The translations under genes and the position numbers were made by a program. Below are positions 48,760 to 57,830 of a DNA stretch of 63,540 nucleotides, one piece after another (the stretch's first letter is position 1; each line of letters begins with the position of its first letter). Under the pieces are notes generated by a model. The model did no database searches. It was not told where the DNA came from and saw nothing but the letters and a program-made list of their open reading frames with translations. This stretch comes from Ferrimonas balearica (GTDB lineage Bacteria > Pseudomonadota > Gammaproteobacteria > Enterobacterales > Shewanellaceae). The stretch covers positions 1 through 63,540 of the forward strand of contig NZ_JAHVHV010000008.1 in assembly GCF_019802085.1 (NCBI RefSeq). The letters run 5' to 3'.

Positions 48760-48939
48760 ATGGCTAAAACTATCAAGGTTACTCAGATCAAGAGCTCCAT
48801 CGGTCGTCTGCCTAAGCATAAGGCGACTCTGGTGGGCCTGGGTCTGCGCAAGATCGGTCACACCGTAGAACTGGAAGACACTCCTTCCGTTCGCGGTATG
48901 GTGAACAAAGTTTCCTACATGGTAAAAGTGGAGGAGTAA
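48760..48939 (+). CDS. rpmD: 50S ribosomal protein L30
   Basis: This small gene of 59 codons lies between rpsE and rplO. The product begins [20 protein letters not shown] and ends VSYMVKVEE, clearly L30 (E. coli 59 residues). It starts 6 bp after rpsE, and its stop is followed one base later by the rplO ATG. Confidence 0.96.
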   Translation: MAKTIKVTQIKSSIGRLPKHKATLVGLGLRKIGHTVELEDTPSVRGMVNKVSYMVKVEE

Positions 48940-48940
48940 C

Positions 48941-49375
48941 ATGCGCCTGAATACCCTTTCTCCGGCCGCTGGCTCCAAAACTGCTGCCAAGCGCGTAGGC
49001 CGTGGTATCGGTTCTGGTCTGGGTAAGACCGGTGGCCGTGGTCACAAAGGTCAGAAGTCCCGTTCCGGCGGCAGCGTACGTCCTGGCTTCGAAGGCGGTC
49101 AAATGCCTCTGAAGCAGCGTCTGCCCAAGTTCGGTTTCACTTCCCGCAAGTCCCTGGTTTCCGCTGAAGTTCGTCTGAACGAAGTGGCCAAGGTCGACGG
49201 TGACGTGGTTAGCCTGGCTACTCTGAAAGACGCTGGCATCCTTTCCGCTAACATTCAGTTTGCGAAAGTAGTGCTTTCAGGTAAGATCGAGCGCCCAGTG
49301 ACTGTAAGCGGTCTGAAAGTGACCAAAGGCGCTCGCGAAGCCATTGAGGCTGCGGGCGGCAAAATCGAAGAGTAA
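48941..49375 (+). CDS. rplO: 50S ribosomal protein L15
   Basis: L15 is a late-assembly 50S protein. The 144 residues equal E. coli, with the basic Gly-rich segment [20 protein letters not shown]. It lies directly upstream of secY (14-bp gap). Confidence 0.97.
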   Translation: MRLNTLSPAAGSKTAAKRVGRGIGSGLGKTGGRGHKGQKSRSGGSVRPGFEGGQMPLKQRLPKFGFTSRKSLVSAEVRLNEVAKVDGDVVSLATLKDAGILSANIQFAKVVLSGKIERPVTVSGLKVTKGAREAIEAAGGKIEE

Positions 49376-49389
49376 CGGGAAAGTACGCA

Positions 49390-50709
49390 ATGGCTAAGCC
49401 AGGACTTGAGTTAAAAAGTGCGAAAGGGGGCCTTTCAGAGCTGAAAGCGCGCCTGTTGTTTGTTCTCGGAGCGATTATCGTCTTCCGAGCCGGTTCTTTC
49501 GTGCCAATTCCTGGTATTGACGCCGCTGTACTTGCTGAACTGTTCAAGCAGCAACAAGGTACCATCGTGAGCATGTTCAACATGTTCTCCGGTGGTGCCT
49601 TGGAGCGTGCCTCCATCTTCGCCCTGGGGATCATGCCGTACATCTCTGCATCTATTATTATGCAGCTGCTGACGGTGGTTCACCCGACTCTGGCGGAGCT
49701 GAAAAAAGAGGGTGAGTCTGGTCGTCGTAAGATCAACCAGTACACCCGCTGGGGCACCCTGGTGCTGGCGACCTTCCAGTCCATCGGTATTGCAACTGGC
49801 TTGCCCAGCATGCTGCCTGGCCTGGTGGTCAACCCCGGCTTCGGCTTCTACTTCGTAGCGGTCGTAAGCCTGGTTACCGGCACCATGTTCCTGATGTGGC
49901 TGGGTGAACAGATCACCGAGCGTGGCATCGGCAACGGCATCTCGATCCTGATCTTTACAGGTATCGTCGCCGGTCTGCCTTCCGCGATCGGTCAAACAGC
50001 AGAGCAGGCGCGTCAAGGTGAAATGCACTTCCTGCTGCTGATCGGCCTGGCGGTCATCGTCAGCCTGATCACCGCCTTCGTGGTATTTATGGAGCGCGGT
50101 CAGCGCCGAATCGTGGTAAACTACGCCAAGCGTCAGCAAGGCCGCCGCGTGTTCGCTGCCCAAAGCACTCATTTACCGCTGAAAGTGAACATGGCAGGCG
50201 TTATCCCGCCGATCTTCGCGTCCAGCATCATTCTGTTCCCGGGCACCTTGGCCCAGTGGTTCGACAAGAACCAGGGTGGCATTTTGTCAGACATCTCTCT
50301 GGCACTGTCTCCCGGACAGCCGCTGTACGTGATGATTTATGCGGTCGCGATTGTCTTCTTCTGTTTCTTCTACACGGCGCTGGTGTTCAACCCCCGTGAG
50401 ACTGCAGACAACCTGAAGAAGAGTGGTGCGTTCATCCCCGGTATTCGCCCGGGCGAGCAAACTGCCCGTTACATTGATAAAGTGATGACTCGCCTGACTC
50501 TGGCAGGTGCAGCTTACATCACCTTTATCTGCTTGGTTCCGGAGTTCATGATGATTACGACCAATGTACCTTTCTACTTTGGTGGTACCTCACTGCTGAT
50601 TATGGTGGTGGTAATCATGGACTTCATGGCTCAGGTACAGACTCATATGATGTCTTCTCAATATGATTCTGTGCTGAAGAAGGCCAACCTTAAGGGCTAC
50701 GGCCGTTAA
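49390..50709 (+). CDS. secY: preprotein translocase subunit SecY
   Basis: SecY is the channel subunit of the SecYEG inner-membrane translocon. The product has 439 residues (E. coli 443) with ten predicted membrane helices. Conserved segments include [13 protein letters not shown] in helix 1 and the late cytoplasmic [20 protein letters not shown]. It lies in the spc operon between rplO and rpmJ, as in E. coli. Confidence 0.98.
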   Translation: MAKPGLELKSAKGGLSELKARLLFVLGAIIVFRAGSFVPIPGIDAAVLAELFKQQQGTIVSMFNMFSGGALERASIFALGIMPYISASIIMQLLTVVHPTLAELKKEGESGRRKINQYTRWGTLVLATFQSIGIATGLPSMLPGLVVNPGFGFYFVAVVSLVTGTMFLMWLGEQITERGIGNGISILIFTGIVAGLPSAIGQTAEQARQGEMHFLLLIGLAVIVSLITAFVVFMERGQRRIVVNYAKRQQGRRVFAAQSTHLPLKVNMAGVIPPIFASSIILFPGTLAQWFDKNQGGILSDISLALSPGQPLYVMIYAVAIVFFCFFYTALVFNPRETADNLKKSGAFIPGIRPGEQTARYIDKVMTRLTLAGAAYITFICLVPEFMMITTNVPFYFGGTSLLIMVVVIMDFMAQVQTHMMSSQYDSVLKKANLKGYGR

Positions 50710-50733
50710 GGTCGCCGAATACGGAGTACCAAA

Positions 50734-50847
50734 ATGAAAGTTCGTGCATCCGTTAAGAAGATGTGCCGCAACTGCAAGGTCATCAAACGTAACGGCGTTG
50801 TACGTGTTATCTGCTCTGAGCCGAAGCACAAACAGCGTCAGGGTTAA
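50734..50847 (+). CDS. rpmJ: 50S ribosomal protein L36
   Basis: This 37-codon gene after secY encodes [20 protein letters not shown] and a tail ending KHKQRQG. It is the zinc-binding form, with Cys11, Cys14, Cys27 and His32 as likely ligands. The zinc-containing form is favoured under zinc sufficiency. It is the last gene of the spc operon. Confidence 0.96.
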   Translation: MKVRASVKKMCRNCKVIKRNGVVRVICSEPKHKQRQG

Positions 50848-50929
50848 TCGGATTATCCGGTCTACCCACCAAAGCGCACAGGGCTGGCCCATGGTCAGCC
50901 CCTGTGTTGTTGCAAACTGGTCTGCTGTC

Positions 50930-51040
50930 GAGTATCCTATCGGGCTTTTCGCAGTAGACCCATTGGAATAGTAGGAGTGCTATAGTGGCCCGTATCGCTG
51001 GCATTAACATTCCTGAGCATAAACATGCGGTTGTTGCTCT
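50930..51040 (+). promoter_or_regulatory. alpha operon ribosome-binding-site leader (S4-binding pseudoknot)
   Basis: The sequence from GAGTATCCT through CGGGCTTTTC, AATAGTAGGAGTGC and GTGGCCCGTAT to the first codons of rpsM is strongly like the E. coli alpha operon leader. In E. coli that leader folds into a nested pseudoknot and binds S4 to repress rpsM, rpsK, rpsD and rplQ. The GTG start codon is also conserved. Confidence 0.8.
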
Positions 51041-51341
51041 GACCGCCATTTTCGGCATCGGCCAGACTCGCGCAAAAGCCATTTGCGCTGAGGCCGGTAT
51101 CGCTGAAGATGTGAAATTCAAAGATCTCGACGACGCCACCATCGATAAGGTGCGTGACGTAGTAGGTCAGTTCACCGTTGAAGGTGATCTGCGCCGTGAG
51201 ATCTCCATGAACATTAAGCGTCTGATGGACCTGGGTTGCTTCCGCGGCCTGCGTCACCGTCGCAGTCTGCCTGTTCGTGGTCAACGTACCAAGACTAACG
51301 CGCGCACCCGTAAGGGCCCGCGTAAGCCGATTAAGAAGTAA
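50985..51341 (+). CDS. rpsM: 30S ribosomal protein S13
   Basis: S13 bridges the 30S head to the 50S subunit. The 118 residues equal E. coli, with a GTG start inside the alpha leader and a basic tail. It is the first gene of rpsM-rpsK-rpsD-rpoA-rplQ. Confidence 0.97.
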   Translation: MARIAGINIPEHKHAVVALTAIFGIGQTRAKAICAEAGIAEDVKFKDLDDATIDKVRDVVGQFTVEGDLRREISMNIKRLMDLGCFRGLRHRRSLPVRGQRTKTNARTRKGPRKPIKK

Positions 51342-51354
51342 GGGGAATTAACCA

Positions 51355-51744
51355 ATGGCTAAAACTCCTTCTCGTACTCGTAAGAAGGTACGTAAGCAGG
51401 TAGCTGACGGCATCGCTCACGTTCATGCTTCCTTCAACAACACCATCGTGACCATCACTGATCGTCAGGGCAACGCTCTGGCTTGGGCCACCGCTGGTGG
51501 TTCTGGTTTCCGTGGTTCTCGTAAGTCCACTCCGTTCGCTGCCCAGGTGGCCGCCGAGCGCTGTGCCGAAATGGCCAAAGAGTACGGCTTGAAGAATCTG
51601 GAAGTCGAAGTGAAAGGTCCGGGTCCGGGTCGTGAGTCTTCCATCCGTGCGTTGAATGCTGCGGGTTTCCGCATCACCAACATCACCGATGTGACTCCGA
51701 TTCCGCACAACGGTTGTCGTCCGCCGAAAAAGCGCCGCGTGTAA
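51355..51744 (+). CDS. rpsK: 30S ribosomal protein S11
   Basis: S11 lies on the 30S platform near the E site. The 129 residues equal E. coli, with [19 protein letters not shown] and the C-terminal [18 protein letters not shown]. It is 13 bp after rpsM. Confidence 0.97.
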   Translation: MAKTPSRTRKKVRKQVADGIAHVHASFNNTIVTITDRQGNALAWATAGGSGFRGSRKSTPFAAQVAAERCAEMAKEYGLKNLEVEVKGPGPGRESSIRALNAAGFRITNITDVTPIPHNGCRPPKKRRV

Positions 51745-51772
51745 CGCCCGCTAGGACTGTTGGAGAAAGAAC

Positions 51773-52393
51773 ATGGCAAGATATTTGGGTCCTAAGCTCA
51801 AACTCAGCCGTCGTGAAGGTACAGACCTGTTCCTGAAAAGCGGCGTTCGAGCGATCGATTCTAAATGTAAGATCGATACCGTCCCTGGTCAGCACGGCGC
51901 TCGTCGCGCTCGTCTGTCCGACTACGGTGTGCAGTTGCGTGAGAAGCAGAAAGTTCGTCGTATGTACGGCGTACTGGAAAAGCAGTTCCGCAACTACTAC
52001 AAGGAAGCGGCTCGTCTGAAGGGCAACACTGGTGAAAACCTGCTGCAACTTCTCGAAAGCCGTCTGGACAACGTGGTATACCGCATGGGTTTCGGTGCTA
52101 CTCGCGCTGAAGCTCGTCAGCTGGTGAGCCACAAGGCCATCAAGGTTAACGGTCGTGTTGTGAACATCCCGTCCTTCTCCGTTACTCCGAACGACGTCGT
52201 CGCCGTTCGTGAGAAGGCTCAGAAGCAGGCCCGCATTAAAGGTGCCCTGGAAGTTGCTGAGCAGCGCGAGAAGCCGACTTGGGTAGAAGTAGATTCCGCT
52301 AAGATGGAAGGCACTTTCAAGCGCCTGCCTGAGCGTAGCGATCTGTCTGCTGATATCAACGAACAGCTGATCGTCGAGCTTTACTCCAAGTAA
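51773..52393 (+). CDS. rpsD: 30S ribosomal protein S4
   Basis: S4 initiates 30S body assembly, acts in decoding fidelity, and represses the alpha operon. The 206 residues equal E. coli. The S4 RNA-binding domain ([20 protein letters not shown]) is intact. Confidence 0.97.
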   Translation: MARYLGPKLKLSRREGTDLFLKSGVRAIDSKCKIDTVPGQHGARRARLSDYGVQLREKQKVRRMYGVLEKQFRNYYKEAARLKGNTGENLLQLLESRLDNVVYRMGFGATRAEARQLVSHKAIKVNGRVVNIPSFSVTPNDVVAVREKAQKQARIKGALEVAEQREKPTWVEVDSAKMEGTFKRLPERSDLSADINEQLIVELYSK

Positions 52394-52418
52394 AGCTTAA
52401 CCATAGAGAGAGGACACA

Positions 52419-53411
52419 ATGCAGGGTTCTGTTACCGAATTTCTAAAGCCGCGACTTGTAGATATTGATCAAGTTAGCCCCTATCGGGCCAAGGTGACTC
52501 TGGAGCCGCTCGAGCGTGGTTTCGGCCACACTCTGGGCAATGCGCTGCGTCGCATCCTGCTTTCGTCTATGCCTGGCTGTGCAGTAACCGAAGTGGAAAT
52601 CGACGGTGTACTGCACGAGTACAGCAGCAAAGAAGGCGTGCAGGAAGACGTTCTCGAGATCCTGCTTAACCTGAAAGGGTTGGCAGTCAAGCTCGAGGGC
52701 AAAGACGAAGCGACTCTGACTCTGAGCAAGTCTGGTGCGGGCCCTGTCACTGCGGCAGACATCACCCATGACGGTGATGTTGAGATCGTCAATCCGGAAC
52801 ACCTGATCTGTACTCTGACCGGTGCTGATGCCGAAATCAGCATGCGTATCAAAGTCGAACTGGGCCGTGGTTACACCCCGGCTTCCGCTCGTGCTCAAGT
52901 TGAAGATGATGAGCGTCCCATCGGCCGTCTGCTGGTTGACGCTTCCTTCAGCCCCGTTGTCCGCATTGCCTACAATGTGGAAGCGGCTCGTGTTGAGCAG
53001 CGTACCGACTTGGATAAGCTGATCATCGACATGCACACTGATGGGACCCTGGACCCTGAAGAAGCCATCCGCCGCTCCGCCACCATCCTGGCTGAGCAAC
53101 TGGAGGCCTTCGTGGACCTGCGTGACGTCAGTGAGCCGGAAGAGAAAGAAGAGAAGCCGGAATTCGATCCGATCCTGCTGCGTCCTGTCGACGACTTGGA
53201 GCTCACTGTTCGTTCGGCAAACTGTCTGAAAGCAGAAGCCATTCATTACATTGGCGATCTGGTTCAGCGTACCGAAGTCGAGCTGCTTAAGACCCCTAAC
53301 CTGGGTAAGAAGTCGCTCACTGAGATCAAAGACGTGTTGGCCTCTCGTGGTCTTTCTCTGGGCATGCGCCTGGAGAACTGGCCGCCGGCCTCACTTGCCG
53401 ACAACATGTAA
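52419..53411 (+). CDS. rpoA: DNA-directed RNA polymerase subunit alpha
   Basis: RpoA dimerises to nucleate polymerase assembly, and its C-terminal domain binds UP elements and activators. The product has 330 residues (E. coli 329). The N-terminal dimer domain contains [20 protein letters not shown] linker near 235-248 is rich in Glu. The C-terminal domain has Arg265 in [19 protein letters not shown], at E. coli numbering. Confidence 0.98.
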   Translation: MQGSVTEFLKPRLVDIDQVSPYRAKVTLEPLERGFGHTLGNALRRILLSSMPGCAVTEVEIDGVLHEYSSKEGVQEDVLEILLNLKGLAVKLEGKDEATLTLSKSGAGPVTAADITHDGDVEIVNPEHLICTLTGADAEISMRIKVELGRGYTPASARAQVEDDERPIGRLLVDASFSPVVRIAYNVEAARVEQRTDLDKLIIDMHTDGTLDPEEAIRRSATILAEQLEAFVDLRDVSEPEEKEEKPEFDPILLRPVDDLELTVRSANCLKAEAIHYIGDLVQRTEVELLKTPNLGKKSLTEIKDVLASRGLSLGMRLENWPPASLADNM

Positions 53412-53449
53412 CCAAGTCTGGTAAAGATTTAGGTTAAAAGGATAAGGTC

Positions 53450-53851
53450 ATGCGCCATCGTAAGAGTGGTCGTCAACTTAACCGCAACAGCAGCCACCGC
53501 CAGGCTATGTTCCGCAACATGGCTAGCTCCCTGGTTTGCCATGAGGTTATCAAGACGACCTTGCCTAAGGCCAAAGAGCTGCGCCGTGTAGTAGAGCCGC
53601 TGATCACGCTGGCTAAAACTGATAGCGTTGCTAATCGCCGTCTGGCATTTGCACGTACCCGCGACAAAGTTGTTGTAGGTAAACTGTTTAACGAACTGGG
53701 TCCCCGCTACCAGGAGCGCCCGGGTGGTTACACCCGCATCCTGAAGTGTGGTTTCCGCGCTGGTGACAACGCGCCGATGGCTTTCATCGAGCTGGTTGAT
53801 CGTCCTGCCGGTGAAGAGGTTGCCGAAGAAGCTCAAGCTTCTGCCGAGTAA
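53450..53851 (+). CDS. rplQ: 50S ribosomal protein L17
   Basis: L17 lies near the tunnel exit. The product has 133 residues (E. coli 127), beginning [20 protein letters not shown]. It has an acidic tail ending EEAQASAE. It is the last gene of the alpha operon. Confidence 0.97.
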   Translation: MRHRKSGRQLNRNSSHRQAMFRNMASSLVCHEVIKTTLPKAKELRRVVEPLITLAKTDSVANRRLAFARTRDKVVVGKLFNELGPRYQERPGGYTRILKCGFRAGDNAPMAFIELVDRPAGEEVAEEAQASAE

Positions 53852-53867
53852 GCTCTCCCATTTCGAG

Positions 53868-53896
53868 AAAAGGGCTGGCATTTGTCAGCCCTTTTT
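53868..53896 (+). terminator. intrinsic terminator of the alpha operon
   Basis: AAAAGGGCTG pairs with CAGCCCTTTT and is followed by a T run, 17 bp after rplQ. The tandem repeat array starts 10 bp downstream. Confidence 0.92.
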
Positions 53897-53905
53897 GTTT
53901 TCCTG

Positions 53906-54129
53906 CACAGCCTCACAGCCTCACAGCCTCACAGCCTCACAGCCTCACAGCCTCACAGCCTCACAGCCTCACAGCCTCACAGCCTCACAGCCTCACAGCC
54001 TCACAGCCTCACAGCCTCACAGCCTCACAGCCTCACAGCCTCACAGCCTCACAGCCTCACAGCTTCATAGCTGCACAGCTTCATAGCCCCAAAGCCCCAA
54101 AGCCCCAAAGCCCCAAAGCCCTATAGGCC
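53906..54129. repeat. 8-bp tandem repeat array, about 28 units in two sub-arrays
   Basis: The unit CACAGCCT occurs 19 times in perfect tandem from 53906 to 54057. The 8-bp period then continues without a break through degenerate units (CACAGCTT, CATAGCTG, CACAGCTT, CATAGCCC) into four copies of CAAAGCCC (54090-54121) and a final TATAGGCC. It lies between the alpha operon terminator and the ccm region and is noncoding. The following 54130-54315 contains no recognisable gene. Confidence 0.95.
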
Positions 54130-54315
54130 AATGGTCTCGCAGTCATAAAGCATTCAGTTGCATGCACGGGGTTGGTCCCAGTTGGAGATGCAAGGCAGCT
54201 CAGTGGTGCGAGTCTTATTGGGGCGCGCTGCCACTCAGGTGGCGATGGCCTAAAAGTGGGGGTGTACTTTGGTGCCTTGGAGAACTGCTTGAGGGCAAGA
54301 GAGAATGACAGGCAC

Positions 54316-54344
54316 AAAAAAGCCCCCAAGGTTGGGGGCTTTTC
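54316..54344 (-). terminator. intrinsic terminator of ccmABCDE (minus strand)
   Basis: AGCCCCCAA and TTGGGGGCT form the stem. On the minus strand it is followed by six T residues, 17 bp after the ccmE stop. On the plus strand it has four T residues, so it may work in both directions. Confidence 0.85.
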
Positions 54345-54360
54345 TCAATAGAGGGGACTA

Positions 54361-54843
54361 TCAGTAGCCGCCGCCTTTTTGCTCGTCGCTGTACTCCATC
54401 TGCTCATGGTTCTTGCCCATGGCTTCGGCGATCTCAGGCGACATGTAGTTCTCGTCGTGCTTGGCCAGTACTTCTGACGCTTCCAGAACGGTGGGCTCGA
54501 CCAGGGTGCCCTGAGCGACGATGCCCTGACCTTCGCGGAACAGATCAGGCAGCATGCCGTCATAGAGTACGGTAACGGCCGGGCCGGTATCGGCAACCTG
54601 GAACGCGATCTTCAGGCTGCTGGGGTCACGCTCAACCGAGCCTTCAACCACCATGCCACCGATACGGATACGCTGGCCCACTTCTGGCTTCAGGCCGTTG
54701 TCACGGCCCTGAACCACTTCGGTGGCAGTGAAGAACAGGTCCAGGTTGGAGTTGAGCGCATAGATCAGCAAAGAGGCAATGGCGGCAACCCCACCAATCA
54801 GGGCGGAGGCGAAGACGAGTCGTTTTTTACGACGTGGGTTCAT
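54361..54843 (-). CDS. ccmE: cytochrome c maturation protein CcmE (haem chaperone)
   Basis: CcmE covalently and transiently binds haem in the periplasm and passes it to CcmF/H. The product has 160 residues, with an N-terminal membrane anchor (about 9-30) and an OB-fold domain. The haem-binding His129 lies in LAKHDENYM, with Tyr133 as the likely axial ligand (E. coli 130 and 134). It is the last gene of ccmABCDE and overlaps ccmD by 4 bp. Confidence 0.96.
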   Translation of the reverse strand: MNPRRKKRLVFASALIGGVAAIASLLIYALNSNLDLFFTATEVVQGRDNGLKPEVGQRIRIGGMVVEGSVERDPSSLKIAFQVADTGPAVTVLYDGMLPDLFREGQGIVAQGTLVEPTVLEASEVLAKHDENYMSPEIAEAMGKNHEQMEYSDEQKGGGY

Positions 54844-55052
54844 GCGGCATTACTCCTGTGTTGACGCAGTCGCTCTTCGCGCGCCTGCTTTTTGGCAATG
54901 TTGTTGAGTACAGTTTTGCGCTTTCGCGCGGAATTGACAATAAGCGCGATCAGCGCCAGGGCCCCAACACCGTAGGAGAGCCAAACGTAGAAGGCGTAAC
55001 CGCCCATGTTCAGGAACTCACCCAGGGAGGCAAATTGGAAAGTCAGGTTCAT
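54840..55052 (-). CDS. ccmD: haem exporter protein CcmD
   Basis: CcmD is a small inner-membrane protein needed to release holo-CcmE from CcmABC. It has 70 residues, one membrane helix (about 20-40, [17 protein letters not shown]) and a basic cytoplasmic tail. Both ends overlap neighbouring ccm genes by 4 bp, indicating a tightly coupled operon. Confidence 0.93.
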   Translation of the reverse strand: MNLTFQFASLGEFLNMGGYAFYVWLSYGVGALALIALIVNSARKRKTVLNNIAKKQAREERLRQHRSNAA

Positions 55053-55798
55053 GCGGATTTCTCCTCAGCGTCGACCATGGCGCGCACCCAGGGGCGCATG
55101 CTGTTACGGGCCAGCACTTCTGCACGGAATCGCAAGATGGACAGGGCGCCAATCAACATGGCAAAGCCAAAGATGTTGCACAGCAGCGGGATCAGCATCT
55201 CCGGAGGCATGGAGTTGCTCTTACCCACGGTGATGGCGTTGGGCTGGTGCAGGGTGTTCCACCACTCAACGGAGTATTTGATGATCGGCAGGTTGATGAC
55301 GCCTACGATGGCCAGGATCCCCGCCGCCTTGGCGGCCATCACCTTGTCTTCGAACGAGGCGTACAGGGCAATAACGCCCAGGTAGAGGAACAGCAGCACC
55401 AGCTCGGAGGTCAGCCGCGCGTCCCACACCCACCAGGTGCCCCACATGGGCTTACCCCAGGCGGCACCGGTCAGCAGGGCGATAAAGGTCAGTACGGCGC
55501 CCACCGGGGCGATGGCGGCCGCAGCGATGTCGGCCAGCTTCAGCTGCCAGACCAGACCAATAAAGGCGCAGATCGCCATGGCCATATAGGCGCTCATGGA
55601 CATGGAGGCGGCCGGCACGTGCAGGAAGATGATCCGGTAGGAGTCGCCTTGCTGGTAGTCGACGGGGGCGAAGCCCAGTCCCCAGACGGTGCCTGTAGTG
55701 ATCAGTAGGGCGGCCAGGGTAGCAAACCAGGGCAGCATGGCACCGGCCAGATGGTATGCGCGCTCAGGGTGCGCGTAAGGGTGTAACCACTTCCACAT
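55049..55798 (-). CDS. ccmC: haem transporter/handling protein CcmC
   Basis: CcmC presents haem to CcmE in the periplasm. The product has 249 residues and six membrane helices. The WWD-type motif WGTWWVWDARLT ends at residue 130. His60 and His184 correspond to the haem ligands of E. coli CcmC. It overlaps ccmD and follows ccmB by 1 bp. Confidence 0.96.
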   Translation of the reverse strand: MWKWLHPYAHPERAYHLAGAMLPWFATLAALLITTGTVWGLGFAPVDYQQGDSYRIIFLHVPAASMSMSAYMAMAICAFIGLVWQLKLADIAAAAIAPVGAVLTFIALLTGAAWGKPMWGTWWVWDARLTSELVLLFLYLGVIALYASFEDKVMAAKAAGILAIVGVINLPIIKYSVEWWNTLHQPNAITVGKSNSMPPEMLIPLLCNIFGFAMLIGALSILRFRAEVLARNSMRPWVRAMVDAEEKSA

Positions 55799-55799
55799 G

Positions 55800-56483
55800 T
55801 TAGTTTGTACTCACTCTTAGAGATGCACCAATTGCAACCGGGGCCAGCACCAGGGCACCAACCAACATTGCACCAAGGATAGCCAGATGACCCGTGAACG
55901 GCATGTTCATCGATGCGGCATCAATGGCGCTGGTTGCGAAAATCAAAACGGGAATATAGAGGGGCAGGATCAGCAGGCTCAGCAGCACGCCGCCCTTTCT
56001 CAGGCCAACGGTTAGGGCCACGCCAATGGCCCCCAGCAGGGACAGAATCGGGGTGCCAACCGCCAACGTGGCCATTAGAGCTCCGTAGCTGTTGCTGTCC
56101 AGGTGCAGCAGAACGGCCAGCAGGGGGGCGGCCAGGATCAGCGGTACACCGGTGACCAGCCAGTGGGCCAGTACTTTGGCCAGCACCATCAAGGAGAGCG
56201 GCTGGGGGCTGAGCATCATCTGCTCCAGCGCACCGTCTGAGTAGTCAGACTTGAACAGGCGTTCCAACGACAGCATGGCGGAAAGCAGGGCGGCGACCCA
56301 GATGATCCCCGGGGCGATGCGGGTCAGGGTGTTCGGCTCTGGACCGATCCCCAGCGGGAACAGGGTCACCACCATGACGAAGAACATCAGCGGGTTGAAA
56401 ATATCACCGGAGTGACGAAAAGCGATCTGCAGGTCGCGCTTCAGCACCGTCGTGAAGGCTTGGCGATAGTTAATCTGACGCAT
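55800..56483 (-). CDS. ccmB: haem exporter permease CcmB
   Basis: CcmB is the membrane partner of the CcmA ATPase in the CcmABCD complex that releases holo-CcmE. The product has 227 residues (E. coli 220) with six predicted helices. The ATG giving MRQINYRQAF is chosen over an upstream in-frame start (56588) that would run into ccmA. A GGGAAAAG sequence precedes it. Confidence 0.94.
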   Translation of the reverse strand: MRQINYRQAFTTVLKRDLQIAFRHSGDIFNPLMFFVMVVTLFPLGIGPEPNTLTRIAPGIIWVAALLSAMLSLERLFKSDYSDGALEQMMLSPQPLSLMVLAKVLAHWLVTGVPLILAAPLLAVLLHLDSNSYGALMATLAVGTPILSLLGAIGVALTVGLRKGGVLLSLLILPLYIPVLIFATSAIDAASMNMPFTGHLAILGAMLVGALVLAPVAIGASLRVSTN

Positions 56484-56496
56484 GAATCGCTTTTCC

Positions 56497-57144
56497 CTAA
56501 ACAAATTGATAGTCGAGCCGCAGCTTGGCGAGCCGCTCGGCAGAGACCAGTTGCAGGTCCTGGTGAGTGGTGAGGATGACACAGCCACCGTTATCGGCGT
56601 GCTGCATGAACATCCGCTCCAACTCGGCTACGCCGCGCTTATCGATGGCGGTCAGTGGCTCGTCCACGATCCAGATCTTGGCCTCGGTATGCCAAAGGCG
56701 GGCCAAGGCGATGCGTCGGTGCTGGCCGGCAGAGAGGTGCCCCGCTGGGTGCTCTTCAAACCCGGTCAGGTTTACCTTGGCCAAGGTGTCGTGAATGGAG
56801 GCATCGGCGTACCCGGCGATCTTGAGGTTGAACTCCAGATTCTCTTCGGCGGTCAGCTCACTCTTGACCCCAGGCAGGTGACCGAGAAACAGCAGGTCGG
56901 CGTGAAAATCGTCACGGACATCCTCGATCCGCTCGCCCCGGTAATGCACTTGTCCAGCGTAAGGCCGGGACAGGCCAGCCAGGATCCGCAGCAAGCTGCT
57001 CTTGCCCGCGCCATTGGGGCCTTCCACCTGGATGATGTCACCGGGGAATACGTCGAAGCTCAGCTCGTCGAACAGGATCCGCTCTTCGCGGATACAGGTC
57101 AGTGCTTGGGCACTCAGCAGCGGTTGTCGGGTTACGTCGGTCAC
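56497..57144 (-). CDS. ccmA: haem exporter ATP-binding protein CcmA
   Basis: CcmA is the ABC ATPase of the CcmABCD complex. The product has 215 residues (E. coli 207), with Walker [10 protein letters not shown] (42-50), signature LSAGQHRR, Walker B IWIVDEP and the switch His in TTHQD. It is the first gene of the ccmABCDE operon. Confidence 0.96.
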   Translation of the reverse strand: MTDVTRQPLLSAQALTCIREERILFDELSFDVFPGDIIQVEGPNGAGKSSLLRILAGLSRPYAGQVHYRGERIEDVRDDFHADLLFLGHLPGVKSELTAEENLEFNLKIAGYADASIHDTLAKVNLTGFEEHPAGHLSAGQHRRIALARLWHTEAKIWIVDEPLTAIDKRGVAELERMFMQHADNGGCVILTTHQDLQLVSAERLAKLRLDYQFV

Positions 57145-57476
57145 CTAGTCCTCTGGTGTTCAGGCCGGTTGATATGGGTCGGATTTTAACATAGGGGGCG
57201 AGGCGATCACCGAATAAGCTCCCAAATCCGTTCGGAACTGCCAAATTTTCTCAGTCCATTCCTTGAGATGTGAGCAATATAACAGTTAGGGCAACATCCC
57301 GCAGTCACCTCCGTTGTGACCGGAAATTGGGCGATGGGTTTCACCGAAAGTAGCAAAGTGGGAGTTGGCGCAAGGTGGGTGTAAAACTGTGATCCCTGTG
57401 GTACCCTGCGGCTAGCGCTGGCGTGTATCCATGCCTTGTGCTGAATATGTGAACGTCAACGGATTGGAATGAGACA
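57145..57476. other. divergent intergenic region between ccmA and scyA
   Basis: These 332 bp must hold the promoters of ccmA (minus) and the cytochrome gene (plus). GTCAC and GTGAC form a separated dyad at 57303-57320. I could not identify a convincing -35/-10 pair, nor an FNR or CRP site with consensus spacing. No coding region is supported. Confidence 0.5.
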
Positions 57477-57770
57477 ATGAAAAAACTGATTGCTCTGGCT
57501 GCTGTAGCCAGCCTGACTATGGCCACCAACGTAATGGCCCAGGATGGTGAAGCGGTATACCAAAAGGCGTGCAAGACCTGTCATGAGATGGGCATTGCTG
57601 GCGCCCCCAAGGCCCACGATGCGGCCGCTTGGGAGCCCCGCATGGGTAAAGGTATGGACGCTCTGATTGGCAGCGTGAAGACCGGTATGAACGCGATGCC
57701 CCCGGGCGGTATGTGCATGGATTGCAGCGACGAAGACCTGAAAGCGGCCATCGAGTTTATGTCCAAGTAA
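57477..57770 (+). CDS. scyA: monohaem cytochrome c5 (ScyA-like)
   Basis: This small periplasmic electron carrier has 97 residues. The signal peptide ends at VMA (about residue 21). The haem motif CKTCH lies at 32-36, Met74 in MNAMPPGG is the probable sixth ligand, and Cys80/Cys83 form the disulfide typical of cytochrome c5. In Shewanella the homologue ScyA sits in the same ccm context and mediates electron transfer to a peroxidase and terminal oxidase. It lies between the two ccm transcription units and is a direct client of them. Confidence 0.92.
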   Translation: MKKLIALAAVASLTMATNVMAQDGEAVYQKACKTCHEMGIAGAPKAHDAAAWEPRMGKGMDALIGSVKTGMNAMPPGGMCMDCSDEDLKAAIEFMSK

Positions 57771-57786
57771 GGCGTTTCGTCACAAC

Positions 57787-57819
57787 AAAAAAAGCCTGGC
57801 ATTTGCCAGGCTTTTTTTT
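57787..57819. terminator. bidirectional terminator between scyA and ccmI
   Basis: AAGCCTGGC and GCCAGGCTT form the stem, flanked by a run of seven A on the left and eight T on the right. It can end scyA on the plus strand and ccmI on the minus strand. Confidence 0.94.
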
Positions 57820-57830
57820 GCGGAAGTGAT

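Noticed and set aside
50910..50938. TTGCAA-17-TATCCT as a promoter for rpsM
   Set aside because: The TATCCT corresponds to sequence that is inside the transcribed S4-binding leader in E. coli, so I treat it as leader RNA.
53748..54086. Open frame running from rplQ through the 8-bp repeats, encoding SLTASQPH-type repeats
   Set aside because: Out of frame with rplQ; the peptide repeat simply reflects three 8-bp units; no ribosome site.
53906..54129. CRISPR array
   Set aside because: Units are only 8 bp with no unique spacers and no cas genes; it is a simple tandem repeat.
57260..57276. FNR-like TTGAG...AGCAA in the ccmA-scyA gap
   Set aside because: The spacing is one base too long and only half-sites match.
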